This document shows positions 41,976-56,130 of a DNA stretch of 64,000 bases, one piece after another. The DNA is from Siphonodentalium dalli (taxonomy: Eukaryota > Mollusca > Scaphopoda > Gadilida > Siphonodentaliidae): NCBI GenBank assembly GCA_032622095.1, contig CP136066.1, forward strand, positions 3,371,784 through 3,435,783, read 5' to 3'. Position 1 is the stretch's first letter, and each line of letters begins with the position of its first letter. The translations under genes were made by a program, and so were the position numbers. The notes beneath the pieces were generated by a model, which was given only the letters and a program-made list of their open reading frames with translations, did no database searches and was not told the DNA's origin.

Positions 41976-42350
41976 CTCAATACGTATTATCCGCCAACCC
42001 AGTAATATATATCGTTAACACTCAATCAGCATTATCCGCCAACCCAATAATATATATCGTTAGCACTCAATACGCATTATCCGCCAACCCAATAATATAT
42101 ATCGTTAACACTCAATACGCATTATCCGCCAACCCAATAATATATATCGTTAACACTCAATCAGCATTATCCGCCAACCCAATAATATATATCGTTAGCA
42201 CTCAATACGCATTATCCGCCAACCCAATAATATATATCGTTAGCACTCAATACGCATTATCCGCCAACCCAGTAATATATATCGTTAGCACTCAATACGC
42301 ATTATCCGCCAACCCAATAATATATATCGTTAACACTCAATACGTATTAT
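41976..42350. repeat. Nine consecutive units carrying the cattat/tattat allele
   Basis: Units ending near 41990, 42035, 42080, 42125, 42170, 42215, 42260, 42305 and 42350 all have position 42 = t. The first and last also share the rare tacgtattat variant. This is the longest run of this allele I noticed. Confidence 0.8.
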
Positions 42351-42920
42351 CCGCCAACCCAGTAATATATATCGTTAGCACTCAATCCACAGTATCCGCC
42401 AACCCAATAATATATATCGTTAGCACTCAATCCGCATTATCCGCCAACCCAATAATATATATCGTTAACACTCAATCCACAGTATCCGCCAACCCAGTAA
42501 TATATATCGTTAGCACTCAATCCACAGTATCCGCCAACCCAGTAATATATATCGTTAACACTCAATCCACAGTATCCGCCAGCCCAATAATATATATCGT
42601 TAACACTCAATCCGCATTATCCGCCAACCCAATAATATATATCGTTAACACTCAATCCGCATTATCCGCCAACCCAATAATATATATCGTTAGCACTCAA
42701 TCCACAGTATCCGCCAACCCAGTAATATATATCGTTAACACTCAATCCACAGTATCCGCCAACCCAATAATATATATCGTTAACACTCAATCAGCAGTGT
42801 CCGCCAACCCAATAATATATATCGTTAGCACTCAATCCACAGTATCCGCCAACCCAGTAATATATATCGTTAACACTCAATACACAGTATCCGCCAACCC
42901 AATAATATATATCGTTAGCA

Positions 42921-42935
42921 CTCAATCCGCCAACC
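42921..42935. repeat. 36-bp unit (9-bp internal deletion)
   Basis: aatccgc is joined directly to caaccc, losing agtatccgc. The deleted segment lies between two tccgc copies nine bases apart, so slippage between these micro-repeats explains it. It is the only indel in the array that is a multiple of three. Confidence 0.9.
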
Positions 42936-45900
42936 CAGTAATATATATCGTTAACACTCAATCCACATTATCCGCCAACCCAGTAATATATATCGTTAAC
43001 ACTCAATCCACAGTATCCGCCAACCCAATAATATATATCGTTAGCACTCAATCCGCAGTATCCGCCAACCCAATAATATATATCGTTAACACTCAATCCA
43101 CAGTATCCGCCAACCCAGTAATATATATCGTTAACACTCAATCCGCATTATCCGCCAACCCAATAATATATATCGTTAACACTCAATCCACAGTATCCGC
43201 CAACCCAATAATATATATCGTTAACACTCAATCCGCAGTATCCGCCAACCCAATAATATATATCGTTAACACTCAATCCACAGTATCCGCCAACCCAATA
43301 ATATATATCGTTAACACTCAATCCACAGTATCCGCCAACCCAGTAATATATATCGTTAGCACTCAATCCACAGTATCCGCCAACCCAGTAATATATATCG
43401 TTAGCACTCAATCCGCAGTATCCGCCAACCCAGTAATATATATCGTTAGCACTCAATCCGCAGTATCCGCCAACCCAATAATATATATCGTTAGCACTCA
43501 ATCCGCAGTATCCACCAGCCCAATAATATATATCGTTAACACTCAATCCGCAGTATCCGCCAACCCAGTAATATATATCGTTAGCACTCAATCCACAGTA
43601 TCCGCCAACCCAATAATATATATCGTTAGCACTCAATACACAGTATCCGCCAACCCAATAATATATATCGTTAGCACTCAATACGCATTATCCGCCAGCC
43701 CAGTAATATATATCGTTAGCACTCAATCCACAGTATCCGCCAACCCAATAATATAGATCGTTAACACTCAATCCGCAGTATCCGCCAACCCAATAATATA
43801 TATCGTTAACACTCAATCCGCATTATCCGCCAACCCAATAATATATATCGTTAACACTCAATCCACATTATCCGCCAACCCAATAATATATATCGTTAGC
43901 ACTCAATCCACAGTATCCGCCAACCCAATAATATATATCGTTAGCACTCAATCCGCAGTATCCGCCAACCCAATAATATATATCGTTAACACTCAATCCA
44001 CAGTATCCGCCAACCCAGTAATATATATCGTTAACACTCAATCCACAGTATCCGCCAACCCAATAATATATATCGTTAGCACTCAATCCACAGTATCCGC
44101 CAACCCAATAATATATATCGTTAGCACTCAATCCACATTATCCACCAACCCAGTAATATATATCGTTAGCACTCAATACGCATTATCCGCCAACCCAATA
44201 ATATATATCGTTAGCACTCAATACACAGTATCCGCCAACCCAGTAATATATATCGTTAGCACTCAATCCACAGTATCCGCCAACCCAGTAATATATATCG
44301 TTAGCACTCAATACGCATTATCCGCCAACCCAATAATATATATCGTTAGCACTCAATACGCAGTATCCGCCAACCCAGTAATATATATCGTTAACACTCA
44401 ATACGCAGTATCCGCCAACCCAGTAATATATATCGTTAGCACTCAATCCACAGTATCCGCCAGCCCAATAATATATATCGTTAGCACTCAATCCGCATTA
44501 TCCGCCAACCTAATAATATATATCGTTAGCACTCAATCCGCAGTATCCGCCAACCTAATAATATATATCGTTAGCACTCAATCCACAGTATCCGCCAACC
44601 CAATAATATATATCATTAGCACTCAATCCGCATTATCCGCCAACCCAGTAATATATATCGTTAGCACTCAATCCACATTATCCGCCAACCCAGTAATATA
44701 TATCGTTAGCACTCAATCCACAGTATCCGCCAACCCAATAATATATATCGTTAGCACTCAATCCACAGTATCCGCCAACCCAGTAATATATATCGTTAGC
44801 ACTCAATCCGCATTATCCGCCAACCCAATAATATATATCGTTAACACTCAATCCACAGTATCCGCCAACCCAGTAATATATATCGTTAACACTCAATCAG
44901 CAGTATCCGCCAACCCAATAATATATATCGTTAACACTCAATACGCAGTATCCGCCAACCCAATAATATATATCGTTAGCACTCAATCCGCAGTATCCGC
45001 CAACCCAATAATATATATCGTTAGCACTCAATCCACAGTATCCGCCAACCCAATAATATATATCGTTAGCACTCAATACGCATTATCCGCCAACCCAATA
45101 ATATATATCGTTAGCACTCAATACGCAGTATCCGCCGGCCCAATAATATATATCGTTAACACTCAATCAGCATTATCCGCCAGCCCAGTAATATATATCG
45201 TTAGCACTCAATCCGCAGTATCCGCCAACCCAATAATATATATCGTTAGCACTCAATCCACAGTATCCGCCAACCCAGTAATATATATCGTTAGCACTCA
45301 ATCCACAGTATCCGCCAACCCAATAATATATATCGTTAGCACTCAATCCGCAGTATCCGCCAACCCAATAATATATATCGTTAGCACTCAATCCGCAGTA
45401 TCCGCCAACCCAGTAATATATATCGTTAGCACTCAATCCACAGTATCCACCAACCCAGTAATATATATCGTTAACACTCAATCCGCAGTATCCGCCAACC
45501 CAGTAATATATATCGTTAACACTCAATCCGCAGTATCCGCCAACCCAATAATATATATCGTTAGCACTCAATCCGCAGTATCCGCCAACCCAGTAATATA
45601 TATCGTTAGCACTCAATCCACAGTATCCGCCAACCCAGTAATATATATCGTTAGCACTCAATCCACAGTATCCGCCAACCCAATAATATATATCGTTAGC
45701 ACTCAATCCACAGTATCCGCCAACCCAGTAATATATATCGTTAGCACTCAATCCGCAGTATCCGCCAACCCAATAATATATATCGTTAGCACTCAATCCG
45801 CAGTATCCGCCAACCCAGTAATATATATCGTTAGCACTCAATCCACAGTATCCGCCAACCCAGTAATATATATCGTTAGCACTCAATCCGCAGTATCCGC

Positions 45901-48900
45901 CAACCCAATAATATATATCGTTAGCACTCAATCCGCAGTATCCGCCAACCCAGTAATATATATCGTTAACACTCAATCCGCATTATCCGCCAACCCAGTA
46001 ATATATATCGTTAGCACTCAATCCACAGTATCCACCAACCCAGTAATATATATCGTTAACACTCAATCCGCAGTATCCGCCAACCCAGTAATATATATCG
46101 TTAACACTCAATCCGCATTATCCGCCAACCCAATAATATATATCGTTAGCACTCAATCCGCAGTATCCGCCAACCCAGTAATATATATCGTTAACACTCA
46201 ATACGCATTATCCGCCAACCCAATAATATATATCGTTAGCACTCAATACGCAGTATCCGCCAACCCAGTAATATATATCGTTAGCACTCAATCCGCATTA
46301 TCCGCCAACCCAATAATATATATCGTTAGCACTCAATACGCAGTATCCACCAACCCAATAATATATATCGTTAGCACTCAATCCACAGTATCCGCCAACC
46401 CAGTAATATATATCGTTAACACTCAATACGCAGTATCCGCCAACCCAGTAATATATATCGTTAGCACTCAATCCGCATTATCCGCCAGCCCAATAATATA
46501 TATCGTTAATACTCAATCCACAGTATCCGCCAGCCCAATAATATATATCGTTAGCACTCAATCCACAGTATCCGCCAACCCAGTAATATATATCGTTAAC
46601 ACTCAATCCGCATTATCCGCCAACCCAGTAATATATATCGATAGCACTCAATCCACATTATCCACCAACCCAATAATATATATCGTTAACACTCAATCCA
46701 CAGTATCCGCCAGCCCAATAATATATATCGTTAGCACTCAATCCACAGTATCCACCAACCCAATAATATATATCGTTAACACTCAATCCACAGTATCCGC
46801 CAGCCCAATAATATATATCGTTAGCACTCAATCCACAGTATCCGCCAACCCAGTAATATATATCGTTAACACTCAATCCGCATTATCCGCCAACCCAATA
46901 ATATATATCGTTAGCACTCAATCCGCATTATCCGCCAACCCAGTAATATATATCGTTAGCACTCAATCCACAGTATCCACCAACCCAATAATATATATCG
47001 TTAACACTCAATCCACAGTATCCGCCAACCCAATAATATATATCGTTAGCACTCAATCCACAGTATCCGCCAACCCAGTAATATATATCGTTAACACTCA
47101 ATCCGCATTATCCGCCAACCCAATAATATATATCGTTAGCACTCAATCCGCATTATCCGCCAACCCAGTAATATATATCGTTAACACTCAATACGCATTA
47201 TCCGCCAACCCAATAATATATATCGTTAACACTCAATCCGCATTATCCGCCAACCCAATAATATATATCGTTAACACTCAATCCACAGTATCCGCCAACC
47301 CAGTAATATATATCGTTAACACTCAATACGCATTATCCGCCAACCCAATAATATATATCGTTAACACTCAATCCGCATTATCCGCCAACCCAATAATATA
47401 TATCGTTAACACTCAATCCGCAGTATCCACCAACCCAGTAATATATATCGTTAGCACTCAATACGCAGTATCCGCCAACCCAATAATATATATCGTTAGC
47501 ACTCAATACGCAGTATCCGCCTACCCAGTAATATATATCGTTAGCACTCAATCCGCAGTATCCGCCAACCCAATAATATATATCGTTAGCACTCAATCCG
47601 CAGTATCCGCCAACCCAATAATATATATCGTTAGCACTCAATCCGCAGTATCCGCCAGCCCAGTAATATATATCGTTAGCACTCAATCCGCAGTATCCGC
47701 CAACCCAATAATATATATCGTTAGCACTCAATACGCAGTATCCGCCAACCCAATAATATATATCGTTAACACTCAATCCACAGTATCCGCCAACCCAATA
47801 ATATATATCGTTAACACTCAATCAGCAGTATCCGCCAACCCAATAATATATATCGTTAGCACTCAATACGCAGTATCCGCCAACCCAATAATATATATCG
47901 TTAGCTCTCAATACGCATTATCCGCCAACCCAATAATATATATCGTTAGCACTCAATCCACATTATCCGCCAACCCAGTAATATATATCGTTAGCACTCA
48001 ATCCACAGTATCCGCCAGCCCAGTAATATATATCGTTAACACTCAATCCGCAGTATCCGCCAGCCCAGTAATATATATCGTTAACACTCAATCAGCAGTA
48101 TCCGCCAACCCAGTAATATATATCGTTAACACTCAATCAGCAGTATCCGCCAACCCAATAATATATATCGTTAACACTCAATCCGCAGTATCCGCCAACC
48201 CAATAATATATATCGTTAGCACTCAATCCACAGTATCCACCAGCCCAATAATATATATCGTTAGCACTCAATACGCATTATCCGCCAACCCAATAATATA
48301 TATCGTTAGCACTCAATCAGCATTATCCGCCAACCCAATAATATATATCGTTAGCACTCAATCCACAGTATCCACCAGCCCAATAATATATATCGTTAGC
48401 ACTCAATCCGCATTATCCGCCAACCCAATAATATATATCGTTAGCACTCAATCCGCAGTATCCACCAACCCAGTAATATATATCGTTAACACTCAATCAG
48501 CATTATCCACCAACCCAGTAATATATATCGTTAGCACTCAATCCACAGTATCCGCCAACCCAGTAATATATATCGTTAGCACTCAATCCACAGTATCCGC
48601 CAACCCAGTAATATATATCGTTAACACTCAATCCGCATTATCCGCCAACCCAATAATATATATCGTTAACACTCAATCCGCAGTATCCGCCAACCCAATA
48701 ATATATATCGTTAGCACTCAATCAGCATTATCCGCCAACCCAATAATATATATCGTTAGCACTCAATCCGCATTATCCGCCAACCTAATAATATATATCG
48801 TTAGCACTCAATCCGCAGTATCCGCCAACCCAATAATATATATCGTTAGCACTCAATCCACAGTATCCGCCAACCCAGTAATATATATCGTTAGCACTCA

Positions 48901-51044
48901 ATCCACAGTATCCGCCAGCCCAGTAATATATATCGTTAGCACTCAATCCGCAGTATCCGCCAACCCAATAATATATATCGTTATCACTCAATACGCAGTA
49001 TCCGCCAACCCAATAATATATATCGTTAGCACTCAATCCACAGTATCCACCAACCCAATAATATATATCGTTAACACTCAATACACAGTATCCGCCAACC
49101 CAGTAATATATATCGTTAGCACTCAATCAGCATTATCCGCCAACCCAATAATATATATCGTTAACACTCAATCCGCAGTATCCACCAACCCAATAATATA
49201 TATCGTTAGCACTCAATCCACAGTATCCGCCAACCCAATAATATATATCGTTAGCACTCAATCCACAGTATCCACCAACCCAATAATATATATCGTTAGC
49301 ACTCAATACACAGTATCCGCCAACCCAGTAATATATATCGTTAGCACTCAATCCGCAGTATCCGCCAACCCAGTAATATATATCGTTAGCACTCAATACG
49401 CAGTATCCGCCAACCCAGTAATATATATCGTTAACACTCAATCAGCATTATCCGCCAACCCAATAATATATATCGTTAGCACTCAATCCGCATTATCCGC
49501 CAACCCAGTAATATATATCGTTAGCACTCAATACGCATTATCCGCCAACCCAATAATATATATCGTTAGCACTCAATCCACAGTATCCGCCAACCCAATA
49601 ATATATATCGTTAGCACTCAATACACAGTATCCGCCAACCCAGTAATATATATCGTTAGCACTCAATACGCATTATCCGCCAACCCAATAATATATATCG
49701 TTAGCACTCAATCCGCAGTATCCGCCAACCCAATAATATATATCGTTAGCACTCAATACGCATTATCAGCCAACCCAGTAATATATATCGTTAGCACTCA
49801 ATCCGCAGTATCCGCCAACCCAATAATATATATCGTTAGCACTCAATCCGCATTATCCACCAGCCCAGTAATATATATCGTTAGCACTCAATCCACAGTA
49901 TCCGCCAACCCAATAATATATATCGTTAGCACTCAATCCGCATTATCCACCAGCCCAGTAATATATATCGTTAGCACTCAATCCACAGTATCCGCCAACC
50001 CAGTAATATATATCGTTAGCACTCAATCCGCAGTATCCGCCAACCCAATAATATATATCGTTAACACTCAATCCGCATTATCCGCCAACCCAATAATATA
50101 TATCGTTAGCACTCAATCCACATTATCCGCCAACCCAATAATATATATCGTTAACACTCAATCCGCATTATCCGCCAGCCCAATAATATATATCGTTAGC
50201 ACTCAATCCGCAGTATCCGCCGGCCCAGTAATATATATCGTTAGCACTCAATCCGCAGTATCCGCCAACCCAATAATATATATCGTTAACACTCAATCAG
50301 CATTATCCGCCAGCCCAATAATATATATCGTTAGCACTCAATCCGCAGTATCCGCCAACCCAATAATATATATCGTTAGCACTCAATCCGCAGTATCCGC
50401 CGGCCCAATAATATATATCGTTAACACTCAATCAGCATTATCCGCCAGCCCAATAATATATATCGTTAGCACTCAATACGCAGTATCCGCCAACCCAGTA
50501 ATATATATCGTTAGCACTCAATACGCAGTATCCGCCAACCCAATAATATATATCGTTAGCACTCAATACACAGTATCCACCAACCCAATAATATATATCG
50601 TTAGCACTCAATCCGCATTATCCGCCAACCCAATAATATATATCGTTAGCACTCAATCAGCATTATCCGCCAACCCAATAATATATATCGTTAGCACTCA
50701 ATCCGCATTATCCGCCAACCCAATAATATATATCGTTAACACTCAATCAGCATTATCCGCCAACCCAATAATATATATCGTTAGCACTCAATCCGCAGTA
50801 TCCGCCAACCCAGTAATATATATCGTTAGCACTCAATCCACAGTATCCACCAACCCAATAATATATATCGTTAGCACTCAATACGCAGTATCCGCCAACC
50901 CAGTAATATATATCGTTAACACTCAATCCGCAGTATCCGCCAGCCCAATAATATATATCGTTAACACTCAATCCACAGTATCCGCCAGCCCAGTAATATA
51001 TATCGTTAGCACTCAATCCACAGTATCCGCCAACCCAGTAATAT

Positions 51045-51590
51045 ATATCGTTAACACTAAATCCGCAGTATCCGCCAACCCAATAATATATATCGTTAAC
51101 ACTCAATCCACATTATCCGCCAACCCAATAATATATATCGTTAGCACTCAATCCACAGTATCCGCCAACCCAATAATATATATCGTTAGCACTCAATCCG
51201 CAGTATCCGCCAACCCAATAATATATATCGTTAGCACTCAATCCACAGTATCCGCCAACCCAGTAATATATATCGTTAACACTCAATCCGCAGTATCCGC
51301 CAACTCAGTAATATCGTTAGCACTCAATACACAGTATCCGCCAACCCAGTAATATATATCGTTAACACTCAATCCACATTATCCGCCAACCCAATAATAT
51401 ATATCGTTAGCACTCAATCCACAGTATCCGCCAACCCAATAATATATATCGTTAGCACTCAATACGCAGTATCCGCCAACCCAATAATATATATCGTTAG
51501 CACTCAATCCACAGTATCCGCCAACCCAGTAATATATATCGTTAACACTCAATCCGCAGTATCCGCCAACCCAGTAATATCGTTAGCACT
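51045..51590. repeat. 6-unit block duplicated together with its 4-bp TA-core deletion
   Basis: taatatcgttagcac followed by aatacacag occurs with cgttag at 51315 and at 51581. The spacing of 266 bp is six units minus 4 bp. The preceding units are nearly identical (cacag, gcag, cacag, gcag order). The deletion happened once and was copied. Confidence 0.8.
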
Positions 51591-53095
51591 CAATACACAG
51601 TATCCGCCAACCCAGTAATATATATCGATAGCACTCAATACGCAGTATCCGCCAACCCAATAATATATATCGTTAGCACTCAATACGCAGTATCCGCCAA
51701 CCCAATAATATATATCGTTAGCACTCAATACGCATTATCCGCCAACCCAGTAATATATATCGTTAGCACTCAATCCGCATTATCCACCAGCCCAGTAATA
51801 TATATCGTTAGCACTCAATACGCAGTATCCACCAGCCCAATAATATATATCGTTAACACTCAATACACAGTATCCGCCAACCCAATAATATATATCGTTA
51901 ACACTCAATACGCAGTATCCACCAGCCCAATAATATATATCGTTAGCACTCAATACACAGTATCCGCCAACCCAATAATATATATCGTTAGCACTCAATC
52001 CGCGTTATCCGCCAACCCAGTAATATATATCGTTAACACTCAATACGCAGTATCCACCAGCCCAATAATATATATCGTTAACACTCAATACGCAGTATCC
52101 ACCAGCCCAATAATATATATCGTTAGCACTCAATCCGCAGTATCCGCCAGCCCAATAATATATATCGTTAGCACTCAATCCGCAGTATCCGCCAACCCAA
52201 TAATATATATCGTTAACACTCAATCCGCAGTATCCGCCAGCCCAATAATATATATCGTTAGCACTCAATCCACAGTATCCGCCAACCCAATAATATATAT
52301 CGTTAACACTCAATCCGCAGTATCCGCCAACCCAATAATATATATCGTTAGCACTCAATCCGCATTATCCGCCAACCCAGTAATATATATCGTTAACACT
52401 CAATCCGCAGTATCCGCCAACCCAATAATATATATCGTTAGCACTCAATCCGCAGTATCCGCCAACCCAATAATATATATCGTTAGCACTCAATACCCAG
52501 TATCCGCCAACCCAATAATATATATCGTTAGCACTCAATCCGCATTATCCGCCAGCCCAATAATATATATCGTTAGCACTCAATCCACAGTATCCACCAA
52601 CCCAGTAATATATATCGTTAACACTCAATCCGCAGTATCCGCCAACCCAATAATATATATCGTTAGCACTCAATCCGCAGTATCCGCCAACCCAGTAATA
52701 TATATCGTTAGCACTCAATCCGCAGTATCCACCAACCCAGTAATATATATCGTTAGCACTCAATCCGCATTATCCGCCAACCCAATAATATATATCGTTA
52801 ACACTCAATACGCAGTATCCGCCAACCCAATAATATATATCGTTAGCACTCAATCCGCAGTATCCGCCAACCCAGTAATATATATCGTTAGCACTCAATC
52901 CCCAGTATCCGCCAACCCAGTAATATATATCGTTAGCACTCAATCCGCAGTATCCGCCAACCCAATAATATATATCGTTAACACTCAATACACATTATCC
53001 GCCAACCCAATAATATATATCGTTAACACTCAATCCGCATTATCCGCCAACCCAGTAATATATATCGTTAGCACTCAATCCGCAGTATCCGCCAA

Positions 53096-53115
53096 CCCAA
53101 TAATATCGTTAGCAC
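53096..53115. repeat. Unit with 4-bp deletion in the TA core (last indel in the window)
   Basis: taatatcgttagcac replaces the full core and moves the phase from 34 to 30 (mod 45). From here to 64000 I find no further length change, about 242 units. Confidence 0.85.
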
Positions 53116-55980
53116 TCAATCCGCAGTATCCACCAACCCAGTAATATATATCGTTAACACTCAATCCACAGTATCCGCCAACCCAATAATATATATCGTT
53201 AACACTCAATCCACAGTATCCGCCAACCCAATAATATATATCGTTAACACTCAATCCGCAGTATCCGCCAACCCAATAATATATATCGTTAGCACTCAAT
53301 CAGCAGTATCCGCCAACCCAGTAATATATATCGTTAGCACTCAATCCGCAGTATCCGCCAACCCAATAATATATATCGTTAGCACTCAATACACAGTATC
53401 CGCCAACCCAATAATATATATCGTTAGCACTCAATACGCAGTATCCGCCAACCCAATAATATATATCGTTAGCACTCAATACACAGTATCCGCCAACCCA
53501 ATAATATATATCGTTAGCACTCAATACGCATTATCCGCCAACCCAGTAATATATATCGTTAGCACTCAATCCGCAGTATCCGCCAACCCAATAATATATA
53601 TCGTTAGCACTCAATACACAGTGTCCGCCAACCCAGTAATATATATCGTTAGCACTCAATCCACATTATCCGCCAACCCAGTAATATATATCGTTAGCAC
53701 TCAATACACAGTATCCGCCAACCCAGTAATATATATCGTTAACACTCAATACACAGTATCCGCCAACCCAATAATATATATCGTTAGCACTCAATCCACA
53801 TTATCCGCCAACCCAGTAATATATATCGTTAGCACTCAATCCGCAGTATCCACCAACCCAGTAATATATATCGTTAGCACTCAATCCGCAGTATCCACCA
53901 ACCCAGTAATATATATCGTTAACACTCAATACACAGTGTCCGCCAACCCAGTAATATATATCGTTAGCACTCAATACGCATTATCCGCCAACCCAATAAT
54001 ATATATCGTTAGCACTCAATACACAGTGTCCGCCAACCCAGTAATATATATCGTTAGCACTCAATACGCATTATCCGCCAACCCAGTAATATATATCGTT
54101 AGCACTCAATCCGCAGTATCCACCAACCCAATAATATATATCGTTAGCACTCAATACGCAGTATCCGCCAACCCAATAATATATATCGTTAGCACTCAAT
54201 ACACAGTATCCGCCAACCCAATAATATATATCGTTAACACTCAATACACAGTATCCGCCAACCCAATAATATATATCGTTAGCACTCAATCCACAGTATC
54301 CACCAACCCAATAATATATATCGTTAACACTCAATCCACAGTATCCGCCAACCCAGTAATATATATCGTTATCACTCAATACACAGTATCCGCCAACCCA
54401 GTAATATATATCGTTAGCACTCAATCCACAGTATCCACCAGCCCAGTAATATATATCGTTAACACTCAATACACAGTATCCGCCAACCCGATAATATATA
54501 TCGTTAGCACTCAATCCACAGTATCCACCAACCCAGTAATATATATCGTTAGCACTCAATCCGCATTATCCGCCAACCCAATAATATATATCGTTAACAC
54601 TCAATCCACAGTATCCACCAACCCAGTAATATATATCGTTAGCACTCAATCCGCAGTATCCGCCAACCCAATAATATATATCGTTAGCACTCAATCCACA
54701 GTATCCGCCAACCTAATAATATATATCGTTAGCACTCAATCCACAGTATCCGCCAACCCAGTAATATATATCGTTAACACTCAATCCGCAGTATCCGCCA
54801 ACCCAGTAATATATATCGTTAACACTCAATCCGCATTATCCGCCAACCCAGTAATATATATCGTTAACACTCAATCCCCAGTATCCACCAACCCAGTAAT
54901 ATATATCGTTAGCACTCAATCAGCAGTATCCGCCAACCCAGTAATATATATCGTTAGCACTCAATCCACAGTATCCGCCAACCTAATAATATATATCGTT
55001 AGCACTCAATCCACAGTATCCGCCAACCCAGTAATATATATCGTTAGCACTCAATCCACAGTATCCGCCAACCCAGTAATATATATCGTTAGCACTCAAT
55101 CAGCAGTATCCGCCAACCCAGTAATATATATCGTTAGCACTCAATCCACAGTATCCGCCAACCCAATAATATATATCGTTATCACTCAATCAGCAGTATC
55201 CACCAACCCAATAATATATATCGTTAGCACTCAATCAGCAGTATCCGCCAACCCAGTAATATATATCGTTAGCACTCAATCCGCAGTATCCGCCAACCCA
55301 ATAATATATATCGTTAGCACTCAATCAGCATTATCCGCCAACCCAGTAATATATATCGTTAGCACTCAATCAGCAGTATCCACCAACCCGATAATATATA
55401 TCGTTAACACTCAATCCACATTATCCGCCAACCCAATAATATATATCGTTAACACTCAATCCACAGTATCCGCCAACCCAGTAATATATATCGTTAACAC
55501 TCAATACGCAGTATCCACCAACCCAATAATATATATCGTTAACACTCAATCAGCATTATCCGCCAACCCAATAATATATATCGTTATCACTCAATACACA
55601 GTATCCGCCAACCCAGTAATATATATCGTTAACACTCAATCAGCATTATCCGCCAACCCAGTAATATATATCGTTAGCACTCAATCCGCATTATCCGCCA
55701 ACCCAGTAATATATATCGTTAACACTCAATCCGCAGTATCCGCCAACCCAATAATATATATCGTTAGCACTCAATCCGCAGTATCCGCCAACCCAGTAAT
55801 ATATATCGTTAACACTCAATACACAGTATCCGCCAACCCAATAATATATATCGTTAGCACTCAATCCGCAGTATCCGCCAACCCAGTAATATATATCGTT
55901 AACACTCAATCCGCAGTATCCGCCAACCCAATAATATATATCGTTAGCACTCAATACACAGTATCCGCCAACCCAATAAT

Positions 55981-56130
55981 ATATATCATTAGCACTCAAT
56001 CCGCAGTATCCGCCAACCCAATAATATATATCATTAGCACTCAATCCACATTATCCACCAACCCAATAATATATATCATTAGCACTCAATCCACAGTATC
56101 CGCCAACCCAGTAATATATATCATTAGCAC
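55981..56130. repeat. Four consecutive units with the rare tcatta variant
   Basis: tcattagcac occurs at 55986, 56031, 56076 and 56121, in adjacent units that otherwise differ at positions 3, 12, 39 and 42. The private CpG-loss variant has spread to neighbours without carrying the rest of the unit. Confidence 0.85.

Noticed and set aside
42797-43756. Plus-strand frame of 319 codons as a gene
   Set aside because: It starts at a GTG variant of the usual GTA and stops at a TAT-to-TAG change at 43754; it has no content other than the repeat.
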